From JALZKA01 sp033856515 (GTDB lineage: Bacteria; Actinomycetota; Thermoleophilia; Solirubrobacterales; 70-9), in contig JAWVEY010000049.1 in the NCBI GenBank assembly GCA_033856515.1, forward strand, positions 1-64,000: 64,000 nucleotides of DNA. The letters are read 5' to 3'. Position 1 is the stretch's first letter. The number at the start of each line of letters is the position of its first letter. Of this stretch, positions 31,924 through 40,247 are shown piece by piece. The notes under the pieces were generated by a model, which did not search any database, was not told the DNA's origin, and was given only the letters and a program-made list of their open reading frames with translations. Made by a program: the position numbers and the translations under genes.

Positions 31924-33329
31924 GCGCCGCCGCCGCAGCCCCGCCGACTTCGCGCCACCTGTCGCCGCGCGAGCGCCTGGAGCTCCTCTGTGACCCGGCC
32001 ACCTTCATGGCGCTCCGGACGGGCATCCGCTCTGACACGAGCGTCGCCGACGGGGACGGAGTCGTCGCCGGCGCTGGCACAGTCGCCGGGCGCCCCATCT
32101 ACTGCTACGCCCAGGACCCCGGACACATGGGCGGATCGCTGGGCCACTCGCACGCCGACTCGATCGTAAGGGCGATGCGCCTGGCGGGCGAGTCCGGAGC
32201 GCCGGTCGTCGGCCTGGTCGAGTCAGGCGGCGCCCGCCTGCAGGACGGGCACGAGGCACTGGCCGGATACGGCCGCATCTTCCGCGCGAGCGTCGAGCTC
32301 TCCCGCCGAGTCCCGCAGATCTCGGTCGTCAGCGGCGTCTCGGCCGGCGGCGGTGCGTATTCGCCCGCCCTGACCGACTTCGTGGTCATGACCGAGGACG
32401 CGCGCATGTTCCTGACCGGGCCGAAGATCGTGCGCGAGGCGCTTGGCGAGGAGGTCGGCATGGGCGACCTGGGCGGCCCCCGCGTTCACGCGCAAAACGG
32501 CGTCTGCCAGATCACCGCACGCGACCTGCCGCAGGCGATCGCCAGCGCCCGCGACCTTCTCTCGTTCCTTCCGCAGCGGGTGGGCGCCCAGCCCGAGGCG
32601 ACGGCGCCCGAGGCCGCCCACGGCCGCACCGATGCGCCGGTGCCACATGAGGCGCGACGCGTGTACGACGTGCGCGACGTCATTTCGACCGTCGTCGACG
32701 GCGGACGCATGATGGAGCTCGACGCCCGCTGGGCCCGCAACATGGTCACCGGCCTTGCGCGCATCGACGGCCGCCCGGTCGGCGTCGTCGCAAACCAGCC
32801 GCGCTGGCTGGGTGGCGTGATCGACTCGGACGCCGCCGAGAAGGGCGCTCTCTTCGTCGATCGCTGCTCGCGCTTTGGCCTGCCGCTCGTCGTCCTGGTC
32901 GACACCCCGGGCTTCATGCCCGGCACCCGCCAGGAGGGCGCGGGCGTCATCCGATACGGCGCTCAGCTTCTGCGGTCGTTCGCCGCGGCCGCCGTGCCGA
33001 AGCTCACCGTCATCATGCGCAAGGCCTACGGCGGCGCCGTCATCACCATGAACTCACGCGACCTCGGCGCCGACATGGTCTTCGCCTGGCCCGACGCCGA
33101 GATCGGGATCATGGCCGCGCGCCAGGCAGTCGGCATCACGGAGCGCCGCACGATCGAGGCCGCCCCGGACCCGTCCGAGGCACACGACGAGCTTGCGGAC
33201 GAGTACGCCGGCGAGCACCTCACAGCGTCGGCAGCGGCCGTTTCCGGCTTCGTCGACGAGGTCATCGAGCCGGGGGAGACGCGGGCGCGTCTCTCCTGGG
33301 CGCTCGCGCTTCTGGGGGGCCCCCGATGA
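31920..33329 (+). CDS. accD: Acetyl/acyl-CoA carboxylase carboxyltransferase of the FAS operon
   Basis: 469 residues from the ATG at 31920 (ATGA overlap with fabF). The two CT domains carry VGLVESGGARLQDG and SAGGGAYSPALTD, then GVVANQPRWLGGVID, VLVDTPGFMPGTRQ and IMRKAYGGAVITM. It is the third such protein in the window and the only one inside the lipid operon, in the position AccD6 has in mycobacteria, so malonyl-CoA supply is likely. Biotin carboxylase is not nearby. Confidence 0.85.
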   Translation: MSAAAAAPPTSRHLSPRERLELLCDPATFMALRTGIRSDTSVADGDGVVAGAGTVAGRPIYCYAQDPGHMGGSLGHSHADSIVRAMRLAGESGAPVVGLVESGGARLQDGHEALAGYGRIFRASVELSRRVPQISVVSGVSAGGGAYSPALTDFVVMTEDARMFLTGPKIVREALGEEVGMGDLGGPRVHAQNGVCQITARDLPQAIASARDLLSFLPQRVGAQPEATAPEAAHGRTDAPVPHEARRVYDVRDVISTVVDGGRMMELDARWARNMVTGLARIDGRPVGVVANQPRWLGGVIDSDAAEKGALFVDRCSRFGLPLVVLVDTPGFMPGTRQEGAGVIRYGAQLLRSFAAAAVPKLTVIMRKAYGGAVITMNSRDLGADMVFAWPDAEIGIMAARQAVGITERRTIEAAPDPSEAHDELADEYAGEHLTASAAAVSGFVDEVIEPGETRARLSWALALLGGPR

Positions 33330-33934
33330 AGACCTACGTGGCGCTTGGTGACAGCTTCACCGCCGGAACGGGTTGCGCTCCCGGAGAGTCCTGGGCGGAC
33401 ATCCTCGCGGAGGCCATTGCCGGCGAGGACGGGCTCATCTACGAGAACCTCGCCAAGCACGGAGCGACCAGCGCCGACGTCCGCCGCCAGGTCAGCCGCG
33501 CCATCGAGCTCGAGCCGGATCTCGTCACGGTCGTCTGCGGCACCAACGACCTCTTGCTGCGAAGCGGTGACGTCGATGACTACTCCCGGAACCTCGGCGC
33601 GATCCTTCACACGCTGACCAGCCTCAGGCCCGACGCGATGGTCGTCACCGCGACCGCTCCGGATCGCTGGGAGTTCCTGTCCCTCGGGCCTCGAACGCAA
33701 GTGCGCTTCGAAGCCGATCTCCACGCCCTCAACACAGCCACGCGCGCGGTCGCCTCCCTTTACGGAGCCGAGGTCCTGGACGTCGCCGGCCATCCGGGCC
33801 TGTCTCGGCAGGAGAACTTTGCGGGAGACGGGCTCCATCCGTCACCCCTTGGACACAGGCGCGCCGCCGAGGGATTCAGAGACCTCGTCGCGGACCGCTT
33901 CGAGACCCGAGCCAGAGAGGAATCACTCCGATGA
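33326..33934 (+). CDS. SGNH/GDSL-family hydrolase
   Basis: 202 residues. Block I YVALGDSFTAG has the catalytic Ser, block III VVCGTNDLL the oxyanion Asn, and block V GDGLHPSPLGH the Asp and His. There is no signal peptide, so it is cytoplasmic. It overlaps accD and the dehydratase gene by four bases each, which ties its expression to fatty acid synthesis. It may act as an esterase or thioesterase on a lipid intermediate; the substrate is unknown. Confidence 0.85.
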   Translation: MKTYVALGDSFTAGTGCAPGESWADILAEAIAGEDGLIYENLAKHGATSADVRRQVSRAIELEPDLVTVVCGTNDLLLRSGDVDDYSRNLGAILHTLTSLRPDAMVVTATAPDRWEFLSLGPRTQVRFEADLHALNTATRAVASLYGAEVLDVAGHPGLSRQENFAGDGLHPSPLGHRRAAEGFRDLVADRFETRAREESLR

Positions 33935-34470
33935 CGATCCCCGATCTCAACCCCGGCATGAACCTGCGCAGCCGCGCCCGGACCATCACCGAGTCCGACC
34001 TGGTCTCGTTCGCTGCGATAACCGGCGACTGGCACCCTCAACACGTCGACGCCGAATGGGCCGCCGGCAGCCGGTTCGGCGAGCGGATCGCCCACGGCAT
34101 GCTCGTCCTCTCGTACTCGATTGGCCTGATGGGCTTCGATCCCGAGCGGGTCGTCGCGCTGCGCGGGATCGACTCGCTCACCTTCAAGCGCCCAGTCGCC
34201 ATCGGCGAGACGATCCGAGTCGAGGCAGACGTCGAGACCGTCCGCCCGATCGACCCTGACCACGACCTCATCGAGCTCCGCTGGCGAGTCCTCACCGGCG
34301 ACGACCGCCTCGCGCTCCGCGCCCGAGTCACGATCGTCCACCGCCCGACCCCGGTGCCAGGTACTTCACAGGACGCTCACACTCCCCGGCGCCCAGCGGA
34401 GCCGGTTGGCGTGTTAGGGAATGGTGAGGTACCTGGCACCGAGCTGTATGGCGAGCGGGTGCTGCTTTGA
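33931..34470 (+). CDS. MaoC-like acyl-ACP/acyl-CoA dehydratase with repeat-derived C terminus
   Basis: 179 residues. A hot-dog fold with AAITGDWHPQHVDAEWA (hydratase-2-like Asp/His motif) and RIAHGMLVLSYSIGL. In a FAS-II operon with no fabZ, this is the obvious 3-hydroxyacyl-ACP dehydratase, like mycobacterial HadB. The fold should end near residue 140; the last ~38 residues (TPVPGTSQDAHTPRRPAEP onward) are encoded by a palindromic repeat element and look like an accidental extension. Confidence 0.85.
   Translation: MTIPDLNPGMNLRSRARTITESDLVSFAAITGDWHPQHVDAEWAAGSRFGERIAHGMLVLSYSIGLMGFDPERVVALRGIDSLTFKRPVAIGETIRVEADVETVRPIDPDHDLIELRWRVLTGDDRLALRARVTIVHRPTPVPGTSQDAHTPRRPAEPVGVLGNGEVPGTELYGERVLL
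34353..34440. repeat. Inverted-repeat (REP/MITE-like) element in the 3' end of the dehydratase gene
   Basis: GGTGCCAGGTACTTCAC (34353-34369) and its near-perfect inverted partner (34424-34440; 16 of 17 bases) bound 88 bases. The termini resemble the GGTGCC..GGCACC ends of small mobile repeats. It lies inside coding sequence without breaking the frame. Confidence 0.6.
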
Positions 34471-35261
34471 GCGGACTGCTCGATGGCAAGCGCGTTCTGG
34501 TTACGGGGGTCGTCAATCGGCACTCGATCGCGTATGCGATCGCCGAGAGTGCTCAGCGGGAGGGGGCGGAGGTCTTGCTCACCTCGTTTGGCCGCGTGCG
34601 CCGGATGACCGAGCGCGCGGCGCGGAACCTCGATCCCGTGCCGGACGTGCTTGAGCTCGACGTCGATTCCGATGAGGACCTGGCCGGCCTCCGCGAGACG
34701 CTCTCCGAACGCTGGGGCTCGGTCGACGGCATCGTCCACGCCATCGCCTTTGCGCCGCCCGACGCTCTGGGCGGCGAGTTCCTCGACACGCCGCGAGCAA
34801 GCGCCATGCGCGCGTTCGAGACGAGCGCCTACTCCCTAGGCGCTCTGTGCTCGGCGCTCGACCCCTTGCTCGCCGAGCGCAACGGCTCGGGCGCGGGCGC
34901 GAGCGTCGTCGGCCTCGATTTCGACGCATCGGTCGCCTGGCCCGCATATGACTGGATGGGCGTTGCCAAAGCGGGTCTCGAATCCGTCTCGCGCTACCTC
35001 GCCCGCGACCTCGGAGCGAAGGGGGCGCGCGTCAACCTCGTCTCGGCAGGCCCAGTCGCCACGCCGGCGGCCGGCGGCATCCCGGGCTTCGACCAGCTCG
35101 CCTCGCACTGGAGCGACGCCGCCCCCCTTGGCTGGGATGAGCGCGACGCCGGCGCAGTTGCCGATGCGGTGCTGTTCCTGCTCTCGGACCTCTCGCGAGC
35201 GGTGAGCGGCGAGATCCTCCACGCCGACGGCGGCGCCCATGCAGTCGGCGCGGTTGTCTGA
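34467..35261 (+). CDS. Enoyl-ACP reductase, InhA type
   Basis: 264 residues from TTG 34467 (TTGA overlap). VLVTGVVNRHSIAYAIAE is the FabI/InhA nucleotide-binding start, and VGLDFDASVAWPAYDWMGVA, followed by KAGLESVSRYLA, matches mycobacterial InhA closely, with the Tyr-x6-Lys pair intact. VNLVSAGPVATPA and SGEILHADGG follow. It performs the last step of each elongation cycle and closes the operon that begins with fabD. Confidence 0.9.
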   Translation: MSGLLDGKRVLVTGVVNRHSIAYAIAESAQREGAEVLLTSFGRVRRMTERAARNLDPVPDVLELDVDSDEDLAGLRETLSERWGSVDGIVHAIAFAPPDALGGEFLDTPRASAMRAFETSAYSLGALCSALDPLLAERNGSGAGASVVGLDFDASVAWPAYDWMGVAKAGLESVSRYLARDLGAKGARVNLVSAGPVATPAAGGIPGFDQLASHWSDAAPLGWDERDAGAVADAVLFLLSDLSRAVSGEILHADGGAHAVGAVV

Positions 35262-35338
35262 GGTCGTGCCGGCGTGAAATCAGTCGTTCGGGTCGTCTTC
35301 GTTCGGGTCGTGCTCGACTTCCGAGGGTTCCTCGCCTC

Positions 35339-36514
35339 CTACCCGGAACTGCGGGGGCTCAGTCGCGCTCGCCCTCGGGTGACGGCGTCGTTCCCGAATC
35401 GCTCGCGCACGCTGTCGATCGCCCTGTCGAGCGCCGGGGAGGAGCGGCCAATCGGGAGCTCAAGCTGGACCGCGGCTCCGTCGCCGAGACCCTGAACGGT
35501 GATCCCGAGCATTGTCACCCCGCGCCTCCTCATCTCAGGCAGGGCGTCGCGGGCCAGCGAGCGCGCTGCGGCCAGGATCGGCTCCGACCCGGCGGTCGCG
35601 TGCGAGAGGGTCCGGGAGCGGGTCGCACGCTTGTAGTCGCCGAAGCGCAGGCGCAGGACTACGGTGCGGCCGACGTGCCCGCCCTTTCTCATCCGGTGCG
35701 TCACCCGGTCGACCAAGGACACGAGCGTCGCGTCCAGGTCACCATCGCGCAGGCGGGAGAGGCCGAGCCCGCGCTGCGATCCAACCGACCGCCGCCCGCT
35801 GCCGATCCGCACCCGCCGCGGGTCGCGCCCCAGCGCGAACGCGTGGAGGCTCCGTGCGCCCGCCCGGCCCAGAACCATCTCGAGCTCCTCGCGGGTCATC
35901 GCGGCGACCTGACCCACGGTCTGGATCCCGGCCGCGTGGAGCTTGTCGGCCGTCGAAGCGCCCACGCCCCAAAGCCGCTCGACCAGGAGCGGATGGAGGA
36001 ACGGCAGCTCGCCATCGCTCGATACGGCGAGGAGGCCCTCCGGCTTCGACACCTTCGAGGCCATCTTCGCGACCCCCTTCGTCCTTGCGACGCCCACCGA
36101 GAGCGGCAGGCCGATCTCGTCGCGTACCCGCTTGCGGAGCGCCATCGCGATCTCCACCGGATGGCCCGACACGTGCCCAAGCCCCCGCACGTCGAGGAAC
36201 GCTTCCTCGAGGGACATCCCCTCGACCACCGGCGCCGTGTCGCGGAAGATCCGAAACAGCTGTCGACTCGCCCGCACGTATGAGTCGAAGTCCGCGTTGA
36301 CCACCACCAGGCCGGGGCAGAGGCGGCGCGCCTTCTCGGCCGGCATCGCCGAGCGCACCCCGAACGCGCGGGCTTCATACGTCGCCGCCATCACGATTCC
36401 CGGGCCAACGGCAACGGGTAGGCCTCGAAGCGATGGCTCGTCCCGCTGAGCGACCGACGCGAAGAACGCGTCGCAGTCAGCGTGGAGGATCGTCGCTTCT
36501 TCCAGCACGAACAT
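35339..36514 (-). CDS. dinB: DNA polymerase IV (Y-family)
   Basis: 391 residues from the ATG at 36514. Catalytic motifs: ILHADCDAFFASV, AATYEARAFGVRSAMP and MSLEEAFLDV (two Asp and the SxEE/D). GLPLSVGVARTKGVAKMAS is the fingers/palm segment, followed by the HhH region and little-finger domain. It performs translesion synthesis. An SOS box covers the start codon. The protein starts MFV like the two tRNA-linked endonucleases. TTGACA lies ~14 bases upstream of the ATG on this strand. Confidence 0.93.
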   Translation of the reverse strand: MFVLEEATILHADCDAFFASVAQRDEPSLRGLPVAVGPGIVMAATYEARAFGVRSAMPAEKARRLCPGLVVVNADFDSYVRASRQLFRIFRDTAPVVEGMSLEEAFLDVRGLGHVSGHPVEIAMALRKRVRDEIGLPLSVGVARTKGVAKMASKVSKPEGLLAVSSDGELPFLHPLLVERLWGVGASTADKLHAAGIQTVGQVAAMTREELEMVLGRAGARSLHAFALGRDPRRVRIGSGRRSVGSQRGLGLSRLRDGDLDATLVSLVDRVTHRMRKGGHVGRTVVLRLRFGDYKRATRSRTLSHATAGSEPILAAARSLARDALPEMRRRGVTMLGITVQGLGDGAAVQLELPIGRSSPALDRAIDSVRERFGNDAVTRGRARLSPRSSG

Positions 36515-36521
36515 ATGTTCG
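36508..36521 (-). promoter_or_regulatory. SOS (LexA) box over the dinB start codon
   Basis: CGAACATATGTTCG, identical to the box at the LAGLIDADG endonuclease. It also occupies the -35 region of the divergent L,D-transpeptidase promoter proposed at 36536, so LexA could affect both genes. Confidence 0.88.
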
Positions 36522-36535
36522 CACAGGTGTCAAGA

Positions 36536-36541
36536 TAGGTT
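36536..36541 (+). promoter_or_regulatory. Putative -10 box of the L,D-transpeptidase gene
   Basis: TAGGTT lies six bases before the ATG at 36548, implying a leaderless transcript. The expected -35 position falls in the SOS box. Confidence 0.45.
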
Positions 36542-36547
36542 CCCGCG

Positions 36548-37705
36548 ATGAGCAACAGCGCCTGCCTCCGGATCGCGGCTGCACTCGTAGGCCTGATCCT
36601 CGCGGGTTGCGGTGGACGCGACGACGACTCCCCAGCACCATCCGCTGACGCCGACACGCCACCGGCCACCGACGAGCAGAGCGCCACGGAGGAGACGAAC
36701 GGCCCGGAGACAACCAAGATCTGGCTCACCACCGGCGAGCAGCTCAAGCCCGTCGAGCGTGAGCTCGATGGCAAGGGCGACGAGGTCGAAGCCGCGGCTG
36801 AGGCGCTGGTGGAGGGGCCGACTGAGAAGGAAGAGGGCGGCAACCTCGACGCGGCGACCGAGATCCCTTCGGGAGTCGACGTTGAAAGCGTCGACGTCGC
36901 GGGCGACGGCACGGCGACCGTGGAGGTCTCCAAGGACTTCCTGGCCGGCGTCCCCGCCGATCCGGATGCCCGCGACGCCGCGCAGAACGAAACGCTGGAC
37001 GCCCGCCTGAGCCAGGTCACCTACACGCTCACCCAGTTCGACGACGTCGAGGCCACCAAGGTCGTCGCCGGCGGGATCTCTGCCGGGCCTCCACAGGATC
37101 GCTCGGACTTCGCCAAGCCGCAGGGCGGCCCACCGCCGACCACCAAGGCCAAGGGCTCGTACAGCTCGGGGACCGCCGCGGTCCAGCAGAAGCTGGCGAA
37201 CTTCGGATACCTGCCCCCGGGCGCGGTGGACGGCCTGAACGGCTATCGGACGCAGCAGGCCGTGATCGCCTTCCAGTCGTGGGAGGGCCTGGCGCGGGAC
37301 GGGATCGTGGGCCCTCAGACCCAGGCCGCTCTCGCGAACGCAAAGCGCCCGAAGCCTCAGAAGTCGGGTCCCGCCAAGCGGATCGAGGTGTATCGCTCGA
37401 AGGGCGTGACGCTGCTCATCCGGGACGGGAAGACACGGCGCGCCGTCCACACCTCATCCGGCGCACCTTCGACGCCCACGCCTTCCGGGAGCTTCTCCGT
37501 CTTTCGCAAGGAGAAGAACTCCTGGTCGGTGCCGTTTCAGCAGTGGCTGCCGTACGCCTCGTACTTCAACGCGGGCATCGCCTTCCACGAGTACGCGCAG
37601 GTCCCCACCTATCCGGCCTCGCACGGCTGCGTCCGCGTCCCATCGCCTGAAGCCAAGTACGTCTACCGCTTCGCGACGATCGGTACGGCGGTCATCGTCA
37701 TCTAG
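36548..37705 (+). CDS. Lipoprotein with GerMN, peptidoglycan-binding and L,D-transpeptidase domains
   Basis: 385 residues. Lipobox LILAGCGG (Cys ~21), then an Asp/Glu/Pro-rich linker. Residues ~55-175 look like a GerMN domain (IWLTTGEQLKPVERELDG, ALVEGPT). Residues ~200-260 are a PG-binding-1 repeat (AVQQKLANFGYLPPGAVDG). A YkuD domain ends with the catalytic motif SHGCVRVP. It would be anchored outside the membrane and make 3-3 crosslinks in peptidoglycan. A GerMN-YkuD fusion is unusual; its functional meaning is inferred only. Divergent from dinB across the SOS box. Confidence 0.88.
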   Translation: MSNSACLRIAAALVGLILAGCGGRDDDSPAPSADADTPPATDEQSATEETNGPETTKIWLTTGEQLKPVERELDGKGDEVEAAAEALVEGPTEKEEGGNLDAATEIPSGVDVESVDVAGDGTATVEVSKDFLAGVPADPDARDAAQNETLDARLSQVTYTLTQFDDVEATKVVAGGISAGPPQDRSDFAKPQGGPPPTTKAKGSYSSGTAAVQQKLANFGYLPPGAVDGLNGYRTQQAVIAFQSWEGLARDGIVGPQTQAALANAKRPKPQKSGPAKRIEVYRSKGVTLLIRDGKTRRAVHTSSGAPSTPTPSGSFSVFRKEKNSWSVPFQQWLPYASYFNAGIAFHEYAQVPTYPASHGCVRVPSPEAKYVYRFATIGTAVIVI

Positions 37706-37723
37706 GCGTCCCAAGAAAGCTCC

Positions 37724-37752
37724 TTGACAGCGGCCGGTAGCGGGTGTACGTT
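37724..37752 (+). promoter_or_regulatory. Near-consensus promoter, leaderless
   Basis: TTGACA, a 17-base spacer and TACGTT end seven bases before GTG 37760. The best sigma-70-type promoter noticed in the window. It shows that the gene starts at 37760 and not at the TTG of the -35 box. Confidence 0.75.
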
Positions 37753-37759
37753 CCGTCTC

Positions 37760-38284
37760 GTGGGGGAGGTCACACATCGGGGAACCACGGCAGAAGGCGT
37801 CGTCGACGCGCATCCGTTCGCGCGCCCGTCTCGCCGCTCGATGCTCAAGGGCAGCGCCCTCGCGCTCGCCGGCGCGATCGGCTGGGGAGCAGGCGCGGCC
37901 GTAAAGAATGGCGGCGCCGCATCCGCGACCGCGTCCGGGACCCTGACCCTCGACGGCGTCGGCTGGCGTTCGGCCAAGGGCGGCACAGCCTCTCACGGCG
38001 AGCTCGTCGGCCGCCGCGGCGCGGACTCGGGCGCGTTCACGGCGAGTCAGCTAGTGGGTTCCGGCGCTGAGCTTCAGACTTTCAACCTCGACGGCGGCTC
38101 GATCTTCGGGATGGGCACACCGCCCGCACGAGGCGAGGGCATCGCGACGTTCGCGATCCTCGGAGGCACCGGCTCGTACGCCGGCGCGACCGGCACGTAC
38201 ACGCAGGAACAGCGCCCGACCGACCGGGGCGGGGACGGAACAGCCCGGTTCGAATTCACCTTCGCCAACCAGCCCAAGAACTAG
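37760..38284 (+). CDS. Tat-exported AOC-barrel-like protein
   Basis: 174 residues from GTG 37760, chosen from the promoter spacing. A twin-arginine signal is seen at PSRRSMLKGSALALAGAIGW. The mature part ends in IATFAILGGTGSYAGATGTY and GDGTARFEFTF, the pattern of allene-oxide-cyclase-like/dirigent-like beta-barrels in bacteria. Exported folded, function unknown. It is 12 bases upstream of the Hcp gene and may be co-transcribed with it. Confidence 0.7.
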   Translation: MGEVTHRGTTAEGVVDAHPFARPSRRSMLKGSALALAGAIGWGAGAAVKNGGAASATASGTLTLDGVGWRSAKGGTASHGELVGRRGADSGAFTASQLVGSGAELQTFNLDGGSIFGMGTPPARGEGIATFAILGGTGSYAGATGTYTQEQRPTDRGGDGTARFEFTFANQPKN

Positions 38285-38296
38285 GAGACACGACCA

Positions 38297-38737
38297 ATGG
38301 CATCCGACTACCTGCTCGAGCTGGACGGGATCAAGGGAGAGAGCAAGGACGACTTCAAGCGAGGAAACCTCCAGATCGAGTCCTTCTCCTGGGGCGTCTC
38401 GAACGCGGGCGCGAGCGGACAGGGAGTTAGCCACAAGGCGTTTCACTTCACGAAGAAGGTCGATAAGTCGTCACCGCTCCTGTTCCAGACCTGCTGCACG
38501 GGCAAGCACATCCCAAAGGCGGTCCTCTACGGCCGCAAGTCAACCACCGACCCGGCTTCCTACTACACGATCACGCTCACGGACATCCTGATCTCGGGCT
38601 ACGAGGGCGAGACCGAGGGCGGCGACATCCCCACCGACAGCTTCTCCCTCAACTACTCGAAGATCAAGTTCGACTACATCTACAGAAGCACCACGGTCTC
38701 GAGCGGAGATATCTCGAATACGGGCGGCACCCCGTAG
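38297..38737 (+). CDS. Hcp-family protein (type VI tube-like), orphan
   Basis: 146 residues, preceded by AGGAG. YLLELDGIKGESKDDFKRG, LQIESFSWGVSN and KVDKSSPLLFQTCCTGKHI, with the C-terminal SFSLNYSKIKFDYI, are hallmarks of Hcp, the ring-forming tube protein of type VI secretion. No other T6SS gene (VipA/B, VgrG, ClpV) is in the window, and T6SS is not expected in actinobacteria. It has no signal peptide. It may form rings in the cytoplasm or serve a different contractile or storage role. Confidence 0.85.
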   Translation: MASDYLLELDGIKGESKDDFKRGNLQIESFSWGVSNAGASGQGVSHKAFHFTKKVDKSSPLLFQTCCTGKHIPKAVLYGRKSTTDPASYYTITLTDILISGYEGETEGGDIPTDSFSLNYSKIKFDYIYRSTTVSSGDISNTGGTP

Positions 38738-38755
38738 CCTCTGGCCGAGCCTGAC

Positions 38756-40225
38756 GTGAACCCTGAGGGGCCGCTTTCGCTTGCTCCGAATGCCGTCCGC
38801 GAAGCGCGCGAGTCTCTAGACGAAGCGGGCTTCGCAATCGAACGGATCCTGGCAGGGGTTGGCCTAAACAACCCGCGCAACCTGGACCGTCTTCCAACCG
38901 CGGCCCTCTCCGAGAGTCTTGGCGACGAGGGCGCCGGGCCGTTGGCAAGGCTTTTCATGGTGGCGGACCGGCTGCCGCTTGACCTGGCTGAAAGCTCTCT
39001 TCACAAGGGCGTCTCGTTCTGGGAAGAGCTCGGCCTCGTCCGCCGCGACGGGGACCACGTTGAGGCACTCATGCGTATCCAGCCCGACGAGGACTTCATG
39101 CTTGTGAGCGACTGGCCCGCGGACGGCGAGCACGAAATGGCCCCGGACCATGTGCTCGGATACAACCCCACCGCCGCGCTCCTTGACAACATCACCATCC
39201 GCGATGAGATCGGGTCCGCACTCGATCTTGGCACGGGGTGCGGGGCCCAGGGGATTCTCATGGCCGGGCACGCGTCCAACGTAGTCGCCACCGACCTCAA
39301 CGCGCGCGCGGTGAACATCGCCGCCTTCAACGCGCTCCTCAACAGTGTGAACCTCGAATGCCTCCAGGGCGATCTCTTCGAGCCCGTCGCGGGCCGAACG
39401 TTCGACCTCATCACCTCGAATCCGCCGTTCGTGATTTCGCCCCAGTCGGACTTTCTCTTTCGTGACTCAGAGCTCGGCGGTGAAGGCATCAGCCGGCGGA
39501 TCATCTCTGGGGCTTCCAAACACCTCAACGAGAATGGCTTCTGCCAACTGCTCTGCAACTGGGCGCATTTCAACGACACGAACTGGGAGGAGGGGCTTCG
39601 AGCCGCCTTCGATGGCTCGGGTTGCGACGTCTGGGTCCTAAAGGTGAACGAGATCGACGCGCCCCTTTACGCGGCAGGTTGGATCCGCCAGCAGGAATCA
39701 TCGCCGCAGGGGTTTCAGGAGGAGCTCGGCACCTGGCTCGACTACTACGAGCGTGAGGGGATCAGCGCGATCTCGTGGACGTTCGTGACCATGCGCAAGC
39801 GCTCCGGTGCGGATAACTGGTTCGCGCTATCTGAGCTCGAGCTGCCGATGGACGATCGCTGCGGGAACCACGTCAAGCGATGCTTCCAGGGCTACGACGC
39901 GATCGCGCGGCACACCCCGGCCGAACTGCTCGAGTTGTGCCCGCGCGTGGCGAGCGATTCGAGACTCGAGCAGTCGTTCGCGCCAGACGACGAGGGCTGG
40001 TCACCAGACGCCAGCCGGCTCGTCACCGCAAAGGGCCTGCCCATCGAGGGCGGGGTGGACGTGCATGTGGCCAACATGCTCGTTCGCTGCGACGGCAAGA
40101 CGCCCCTCGCTGAAATCTTCCACCGCACAGCCGAGGATGCGAACGTCGAGTACGAGGCAATGCTGCCCGAGTGCCTCAAGATCGCGCAGAGGCTGTTCGA
40201 AGGCGGCCACCTCATCCTCGAATGA
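38756..40225 (+). CDS. Class I SAM-dependent methyltransferase (HemK/PrmC-like fold)
   Basis: 489 residues from GTG 38756. Motif I SALDLGTGCGAQGILMAG (~161-178) and motif IV ITSNPPFVISP (NPPF) identify an N- or exocyclic-amine-type methyltransferase. Long N- and C-terminal domains flank the catalytic fold, as in a conserved actinobacterial family of about 500 residues. The substrate is unknown: PrmC acts on glutamine of release factors, but the extra domains argue for another target. Confidence 0.78.
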   Translation: MNPEGPLSLAPNAVREARESLDEAGFAIERILAGVGLNNPRNLDRLPTAALSESLGDEGAGPLARLFMVADRLPLDLAESSLHKGVSFWEELGLVRRDGDHVEALMRIQPDEDFMLVSDWPADGEHEMAPDHVLGYNPTAALLDNITIRDEIGSALDLGTGCGAQGILMAGHASNVVATDLNARAVNIAAFNALLNSVNLECLQGDLFEPVAGRTFDLITSNPPFVISPQSDFLFRDSELGGEGISRRIISGASKHLNENGFCQLLCNWAHFNDTNWEEGLRAAFDGSGCDVWVLKVNEIDAPLYAAGWIRQQESSPQGFQEELGTWLDYYEREGISAISWTFVTMRKRSGADNWFALSELELPMDDRCGNHVKRCFQGYDAIARHTPAELLELCPRVASDSRLEQSFAPDDEGWSPDASRLVTAKGLPIEGGVDVHVANMLVRCDGKTPLAEIFHRTAEDANVEYEAMLPECLKIAQRLFEGGHLILE

Positions 40226-40247
40226 GGAGCGTGGCAGGATTGTCGGC

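Noticed and set aside
39807..40247. N-terminal extension of the acyl-CoA dehydrogenase
   Set aside because: It is the methyltransferase gene read in another frame; the dehydrogenase family begins at ATG 40248.
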